Shown here: positions 1 through 3,665 of the stretch, in pieces
How positions within the stretch are numbered: the first letter of the stretch is position 1
How the letters are laid out: each line of letters begins with the position of its first letter
NCBI GenBank assembly: GCA_964354625.1
Contig: CAYHAK010000075.1
Coordinates: 1-5,606, forward strand
Reading direction: 5' to 3'
DNA from: DATKKK01 sp964354625
Lineage (GTDB): Archaea; Thermoproteota; Bathyarchaeia; Bathyarchaeales; Bathycorpusculaceae
Length of the DNA: 5,606 bases
The notes under the pieces: generated by a model
Told to the model about the DNA's origin: nothing
Database searches by the model: none
What the model saw: only the letters and a program-made list of their open reading frames with translations
Program-made: the position numbers and the translations under genes

Positions 1-718
1 TGAAGCCTGCACCAAGCGTCGTGCTTTTCAGTGTGACTTCCAGCTGGTTGATCAGGTGTTGTCCTGCAGCCAGTCTGTGACCGTGGTCACTGCGAATACA
101 CGTCACAAGCGGGTATGCTGTGGTGTCTGCGCCCGGAGCGCCATCCCAATCAGCCGGATAGTTTAGCCAGCCGTTGCCGTCAGTGTCCGAGAAGCCTGCC
201 GCTGCCAGCAGGTTTGCAGCTTCCTGTGGATCATACGGGTATGGGTAGTTGGCTCCGATTACGGACGGATCAGCCCATTGTGCTGCGCTTGTCGCGGACA
301 TTGGCGCATCAACTCTCACACCGAAGTACTGCAATAGGATATGTGCTACGATGTAGTCTTTGTCGACCAGGCGTGCGATGGCTTGCCTGACTTTCAGCTC
401 GTTTGTGGCTGACCGTACGCCTGGGTATGACCTGATCGTGTAGTTGTTGTTGATGTCGAACTCGTACATACCTTGCTCGTCAACCCTGCAAATCTGAACG
501 TCCGGATTAGCCTCAACAGCCTCCTTCTGCTCCTTAGTCAACGCCCACACTAGAAGGTCCGCTTGGTTAGAAACCAACATTGTCAGGCCAGCATCAGGGG
601 AACCCCCCCATGTGACCTCCAAATCTGATAGTCCTTCAGCATTCACTGGTCTAACGGAAGCAATATACATTGAAGTGAAAAGCGAAAACGCAAATACAGC
701 TGCCAATATCTTTCTCAT
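1..718 (-). CDS. ABC transporter substrate-binding protein, family 5 (peptide/nickel type), C-terminus cut by window edge
   Basis: This exported receptor would bind a solute outside the cell and deliver it to an ABC importer; peptides are the commonest ligand of the family, but the ligand here is unknown. The frame was read by hand and is open for 239 codons from ATG at 718-716 to the window edge. Residues 1-27 form a signal peptide (MRK, hydrophobic stretch, cleavage probably after PVNA). Family 5 landmarks follow: ADLLVWALTKEQ (53-64), GMYEFDINNN (83-92), LKVRQAIARLVDKDYIV (108-124), YPYPYDPQEAANLLAAAGF (158-176), an Asp/Gly-rich DTDGNGWLNYP (178-188) and HRLAAGQHLINQLE (214-227). In ordinary members these landmarks come roughly 200 residues into the protein, so the usual N-terminal part of the fold is absent between signal peptide and first motif. 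No permease or ATPase gene is visible. The family call is firm; substrate and full length are unknown. Confidence 0.88.
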   Translation of the reverse strand, partial: MRKILAAVFAFSLFTSMYIASVRPVNAEGLSDLEVTWGGSPDAGLTMLVSNQADLLVWALTKEQKEAVEANPDVQICRVDEQGMYEFDINNNYTIRSYPGVRSATNELKVRQAIARLVDKDYIVAHILLQYFGVRVDAPMSATSAAQWADPSVIGANYPYPYDPQEAANLLAAAGFSDTDGNGWLNYPADWDGAPGADTTAYPLVTCIRSDHGHRLAAGQHLINQLEVTLKSTTLGAGF

Positions 719-729
719 CCTTTTTCTTT

Positions 730-738
730 CTCCTTTCC
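730..738 (-). promoter_or_regulatory. Shine-Dalgarno site of the substrate-binding protein gene
   Basis: The minus strand reads GGAAAGGAG here, ending 11 nt before the ATG at 718. The GGAG core fits the anti-Shine-Dalgarno end of archaeal 16S rRNA. It supports the 718 start, which also gives a good signal peptide. An overlapping ATG at 740 is out of frame. Confidence 0.6.
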
Positions 739-741
739 ATT

Positions 742-761
742 CGTTTTAGCACGCGAAAACG
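742..761. repeat. Inverted repeat CGTTTT-N8-AAAACG upstream of the substrate-binding protein gene
   Basis: Perfect 6-bp arms (742-747 and 756-761) flank an 8-nt centre. The repeat sits 3 bp upstream of the Shine-Dalgarno site. It could be a dimeric repressor operator or a hairpin in the mRNA leader. Six-bp arms can arise by chance, so the function is a guess. Confidence 0.35.
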
Positions 762-895
762 TTCTCTTCAATTCTCTATTCCCCTACACAAACTATTGTT
801 CAACCGAGCAGATAACGGTTCCGATAGAAGCTTCATCAGTAGGGCCCGCGGAGAAGCCCGCGCATTCTCGATGTCCTCCCCGGATATTGGAGCAG

Positions 896-909
896 ATTGT
901 GCATTGTGC
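896..909. repeat. Perfect tandem 7-mer ATTGTGC x2
   Basis: Two adjacent copies of ATTGTGC end 6 bp before the TATA-like box of the beta-propeller gene. The placement matches the archaeal BRE/activator zone, but no known regulator motif was recognised. Confidence 0.4.
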
Positions 910-915
910 GCTATG

Positions 916-924
916 TATTTATGG
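916..924 (+). promoter_or_regulatory. Putative archaeal TATA box of the beta-propeller gene
   Basis: The AT-rich TATTTATGG is the best TATA-like match upstream of 969. With the usual 25-27 bp spacing, transcription would start near 945. That leaves a leader of about 23 nt that includes the ribosome binding site at 955-960. The match is imperfect, and CTATA at 926-930 is a weaker alternative. Confidence 0.35.
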
Positions 925-954
925 TCTATAGGCTAGTATACGTTCAAAATGGTT

Positions 955-960
955 GAGGGA
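955..960 (+). promoter_or_regulatory. Shine-Dalgarno site of the beta-propeller gene
   Basis: GAGGGA lies 8 nt before the ATG at 969 and contains the GAGG core. It supports this start, which also yields a textbook signal peptide beginning MKKALVF. Confidence 0.5.
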
Positions 961-968
961 AAGAAAGA

Positions 969-2582
969 ATGAAGAAAGCGTTGGTCTTTTCGATATTTAC
1001 CTTTGTCATTATGCTTTCAATTGTCCATATTGGGTTTGCGCTGTATCCTTCGACTATTCCTTGGACAGCGTACCGATACGATGTTGCACATTCAGGAGCC
1101 ACGCCTTCAGATGTTCCTAGCACGAACAGTACACTGTGGACATGTGGAGTCTCAGCCTATGGTTGGGATACGACATCTACTCCATTGATAGTTGATGGAA
1201 GAGTCATCTTTCAAGTGAATGGTAAGGTAGTTGGAGCTGACGAAACAACTGGTGTGGAGCTCTGGAGGTACGAAGCATCCGGATTTCTTACTGCCCCTAC
1301 GTATGCCGATGGCAGAGTCTTCCTTGGTATCATGAATAGTGCTGGTGGGCTCATCTGCATCGATGCCTTCACAGGTGGAGAGCTCTGGAAACAGGACTTG
1401 TCCCCGAGTTTTGTGATGGGCAGCCCTCTTGTCAGCGATGGCATGGTATATGTTGGAGTGACAGGCAACTATGCGTACGCATTCGATGTAGCTGGAGGTT
1501 ACAAATGGGGATACAAAACAGATGGACCGGTTTATTCTTCACCAGCAGCAGACGGAGATATGTTGTTCTTCGGAAGTGACGACACAAAGCTATACGCTCT
1601 GAATGTTTCCGGATCTACCCCAGTTTCATCATGGAATTTCACAGCGAATGGTGCGATTCGATCATCTCCCACAGTGGCTGGCGGCATGGTCTTCTTCGGG
1701 TCAGACAATCACACGCTTTACGCTTTGAACGAGACGACTGGCAAACTGGTTTGGAGCTGGGCTACAACAAATGCGGCTGAGTTCCGCAACAGCGTTTCAG
1801 TGGCCAACAATCGCGTCTTCTTGACATCTACAGATGCAGGCAAGATTTATGCGCTTCGCGCCGACGTCGCTCCGGGTAACTACACTGAAACAGATCTCGC
1901 CATTCGCAACTGGACAAAGGAGATTCCGGGAGTCTATGGTTTTAGAGAACCTGTCTACGCCGGTGGAAAGATAATCGTGACAAGTACAGCCTCATCTCTC
2001 TATGCTCTGAATGCCAACACTGGTACTGCTCTTTGGTATCGCCGATCCAATTGGAATCCCAGTTATGGGCCCCCTGTTGTCGCAGACGGCAGAGTCTGGT
2101 TCAGTATGTATTGGAGTGACCCCACTTGGTTACTTAATCTGTTCTGCATTGGGAGCCCGTTTCCACCAACGACTGATCACTATACAGTAAATGCTGGCGG
2201 ACGGGACTTTGACGTAGCAATAGAGTCGAATTCAACTGTGACTGATTTTAGCACAATAGCGCTAGAAACTGAAGGCAAATTCGGCTTCAACGTTCAAGGC
2301 ATAGGAACAACTGGCATGTGCAACATCACAGTTCCGAACGACATGCTCGGCGGAGAGTTCAACGTCACAGTAGATGGAAGACCACCACAGTATTTAGCGC
2401 CGCCACTAAGCAACGACACGTACACCTCGTTGTACTTCACCTACAACACCACCTTCTCACACGCGGTCGAAATCACTGGAACCAACTACATACCAGAGTT
2501 CCCGACAACAGTCATCCTGCCCCTGCTGATAACAACGTTCTTGATTACGCTCGTTCAGTTTAGGAGAAAACGCAACAAGTAA
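969..2582 (+). CDS. Surface-anchored PQQ-like beta-propeller protein with PEFP C-terminal anchor
   Basis: This 537-residue exported protein is probably held on the outer face of the cell membrane. Residues 1-24 are a signal peptide. Residues about 30-395 form a PQQ-like (BamB/quinoprotein-type) propeller, with blade-closing motifs ending in Trp: GVELW (95-99), GGELW (136-140), GGYKW (176-180), VSSW (219-222), GKLVW (258-262), IRNW (312-315) and GTALW (352-356). Strand pairs such as LYALN recur at 208-212, 250-254 and 344-348. That suggests seven or eight blades. Residues about 402-505 are a separate beta-rich module. The tail is IPEFP (508-512), a hydrophobic helix (about 513-531) and RRKRNK, like PEF-CTERM-type archaeal sorting signals. 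At least ten N-glycosylation sequons are present. Most such propellers bind no PQQ and act as scaffolds or adhesins; no enzyme residues could be assigned. Domain calls are firm, function unknown. Confidence 0.9.
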   Translation: MKKALVFSIFTFVIMLSIVHIGFALYPSTIPWTAYRYDVAHSGATPSDVPSTNSTLWTCGVSAYGWDTTSTPLIVDGRVIFQVNGKVVGADETTGVELWRYEASGFLTAPTYADGRVFLGIMNSAGGLICIDAFTGGELWKQDLSPSFVMGSPLVSDGMVYVGVTGNYAYAFDVAGGYKWGYKTDGPVYSSPAADGDMLFFGSDDTKLYALNVSGSTPVSSWNFTANGAIRSSPTVAGGMVFFGSDNHTLYALNETTGKLVWSWATTNAAEFRNSVSVANNRVFLTSTDAGKIYALRADVAPGNYTETDLAIRNWTKEIPGVYGFREPVYAGGKIIVTSTASSLYALNANTGTALWYRRSNWNPSYGPPVVADGRVWFSMYWSDPTWLLNLFCIGSPFPPTTDHYTVNAGGRDFDVAIESNSTVTDFSTIALETEGKFGFNVQGIGTTGMCNITVPNDMLGGEFNVTVDGRPPQYLAPPLSNDTYTSLYFTYNTTFSHAVEITGTNYIPEFPTTVILPLLITTFLITLVQFRRKRNK

Positions 2583-2590
2583 CTCCCATC

Positions 2591-2600
2591 CTTTTTCTTT
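2591..2600 (+). terminator. T-rich terminator after the beta-propeller gene
   Basis: CTTTTTCTTT begins 9 nt after the TAA stop. Archaeal RNA polymerase commonly terminates at such U-rich tracts without a hairpin, and none precedes it here. A gene follows on the opposite strand, so termination is expected here. Confidence 0.5.
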
Positions 2601-2619
2601 GCTCATGCAGTCATGTTAG

Positions 2620-2671
2620 TAGCGCGCGCTAAGAATGATAACGGTTATCAATAGCATGCGATTGATCGATC
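2620..2671. repeat. Cluster of short palindromes between convergent genes
   Basis: Four symmetric elements lie in 52 bp: TAGCGCGCGCTA (2620-2631, perfect 12 bp), TGATAAC-G-GTTATCA (2636-2650, 7-bp arms), GCATGC (2654-2659) and GATCGATC (2664-2671, ending next to the methyltransferase stop). They could form hairpins that end or stabilise the 3' ends of both convergent transcripts. The minus strand has no T-run here, so the methyltransferase may depend on these structures. The role is inferred. Confidence 0.45.
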
Positions 2672-3496
2672 CTATGCAGCATGTTTCTTCCCGGGTGCAG
2701 GTTTGATGGCGACGAAAAACAGACGCTGTAACTCCGTTAGTGGGGTATCTCTTTGTTGTCGCCCAAATCCAGGATACACTGCCTTGAAGCTCCAGCCTGT
2801 TTCCTCGAAAAGGCAAATCAGTTCGTGAAGGCTCCAAAGACGACTGTCAATCGTAACCTGCTTCTCTAAGACGAAGTTCTTTTCGCTTTTTTGAACTAAA
2901 TAGGTCCAAGTAGTGCGCGTGCGTGAAGTTTTCGTGTCAAATGCCCTGTCTTCCAGGAGTATCAGGTTCTCATAGCGAGAGAATCCTTGCGGCTGGAAAT
3001 TCCTAACAATCCAGTCTCTATTCATGATCTCTAAGGCAAAAAACCCTTTAGGCCGAACGAGACGGCAACACTGACGTAGAATGGCAGCATTAGTTTTGTC
3101 ATCATAAAATCCAAAAGAAGTGAAGAGATTAATGACGCCATCGAATCGCTCTCTAGCAAGCACTGCACCGATCCTGCGCATATCCGCAACTTTGAAGCGC
3201 ACTTTGTCAGCCACTCTATGGCTTTTGGCACTTTTTCTGGCGATTTGGATGTAGTAGGGCGACAGGTCCGTTCCAAGAACACCTATGCCTCTTTTTCCAA
3301 GCTCGATTGAATGTCTGCCGATGCCACAGTTTAGGTCCAGGATTCTTCGAGGCTTGAATCCCTCCTCACTGAGATATTTCAGAAAAAGGTCAACCTCGTC
3401 GCCTGCAATTGAAACGCGTCCTTCTAGGGCCTTGGCAAAGAGTTCAGGATGATTCACGAAAAGGTCTTCTGTCCAATGAGTCATAGACTTCCCCAT
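2672..3496 (-). CDS. Class I SAM-dependent methyltransferase
   Basis: This 274-residue soluble protein has a Rossmann-fold methyltransferase core. Motif I is ILDLNCGIGR (52-61), with Asn in place of the commoner first Gly. The acidic residue after beta-2 that should bind the SAM ribose is in GTDLS (D77). VADMR (103-107) fits the adenine-contacting loop. FDGVINLFTSFGF (118-130) is motif IV, and LRQCCRLVRPKGFFALEI (140-157) the following helix-strand. A C-terminal half (about 175-265) with RLWSLHELICLFEETGW resembles the beta-rich extension of small-molecule or generic methyltransferases. The substrate cannot be told from sequence. No signal peptide is present. The first ATG (3496) fits a near-leaderless transcript from the TATA-like box at 3518-3529. 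A second in-frame ATG at 3484 follows a GGGGAAG stretch and gives MTHWTEDLF, an equally good N-terminus. It stands alone, 169 bp downstream of the toroid gene. Confidence 0.88.
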   Translation of the reverse strand: MGKSMTHWTEDLFVNHPELFAKALEGRVSIAGDEVDLFLKYLSEEGFKPRRILDLNCGIGRHSIELGKRGIGVLGTDLSPYYIQIARKSAKSHRVADKVRFKVADMRRIGAVLARERFDGVINLFTSFGFYDDKTNAAILRQCCRLVRPKGFFALEIMNRDWIVRNFQPQGFSRYENLILLEDRAFDTKTSRTRTTWTYLVQKSEKNFVLEKQVTIDSRLWSLHELICLFEETGWSFKAVYPGFGRQQRDTPLTELQRLFFVAIKPAPGKKHAA

Positions 3497-3517
3497 ACAT
3501 TAGTAGAATACATCTGT

Positions 3518-3529
3518 GCATATTTCAAA
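3518..3529 (-). promoter_or_regulatory. Putative TATA box of the methyltransferase gene
   Basis: The minus strand reads TTTGAAATATGC here, centred about 28 bp before the ATG at 3496. Normal archaeal spacing would put the transcription start at about 3497, giving a leaderless mRNA. No Shine-Dalgarno sequence precedes that ATG, which fits. This suggests the gene is transcribed separately from the toroid gene upstream. Confidence 0.4.
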
Positions 3530-3553
3530 TTGTCTATCTCAGTCTGATCTGTC

Positions 3554-3563
3554 TCGCGCGCGA
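3554..3563. repeat. Alternating CG palindrome TCGCGCGCGA
   Basis: This is a perfect 10-bp palindrome about 30 bp upstream of the methyltransferase TATA-like box. A related palindrome with a GCGCGCG core lies past the other end of the same gene (2620-2631). It could be an operator, or simply low-complexity CG alternation. Confidence 0.35.
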
Positions 3564-3565
3564 CT

Positions 3566-3665
3566 GGGAAGAATGGAGTCAAGAAAAACCGAAGAAGCAG
3601 CAAAGAAAGAGAAGAGGAAACTCTAAACGAGCGTGGGCGAGAAGAGAGAAAAAGAATGTGGAAAG
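3566..3665 (-). terminator. Pyrimidine-rich 3' region of the toroid gene, probable termination zone
   Basis: Directly after the TGA stop of the toroid gene, the minus strand is about 83% pyrimidine over 100 nt. It contains T-runs at 3649-3653 and 3584-3588 within longer CT-rich stretches. Several spaced U-tracts are a usual form of archaeal terminator, so this most likely ends the toroid transcript before the methyltransferase promoter. Reading frames crossing it have Ser/Leu/Phe-rich, low-complexity products and were not called genes. Confidence 0.45.

Larger units (their letters stand above)
719..968. other. Divergent intergenic region carrying both upstream control regions
   Basis: These 250 bp separate two genes transcribed away from each other, so the promoters of both should lie here. 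Visible elements are an inverted repeat next to the left-hand gene (742-761), a GC-rich patch around 842-870 with overlapping hairpin options (CGCGG 847-851 with CCGCG 858-862, or GAGAA 851-855 with TTCTC 865-869) and a direct repeat GCCCGCG (844-850 and 856-862), a tandem 7-mer (896-909) and a TATA-like box for the right-hand gene. I see no convincing TATA box for the left-hand gene and no credible small gene. Confidence 0.6.

Noticed and set aside
115..390. Plus-strand open frame of 91 codons
   Set aside because: It lies opposite the substrate-binding protein gene, whose minus-strand frame has clear family motifs; its product is Arg/Leu/Cys-rich with no family resemblance.
651..740. Small minus-strand frame of 29 codons starting at an ATG inside the Shine-Dalgarno region and overlapping the substrate-binding protein start
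   Set aside because: It has no ribosome binding site of its own and overlaps a convincing signal peptide; its product looks random apart from a basic start.
811..2646. GATAACGGTT shared between the divergent spacer (811-820) and the palindrome at 2637-2646
   Set aside because: A repeated 10-mer is expected several times by chance in a window of this size, and the similarity does not extend on either side.
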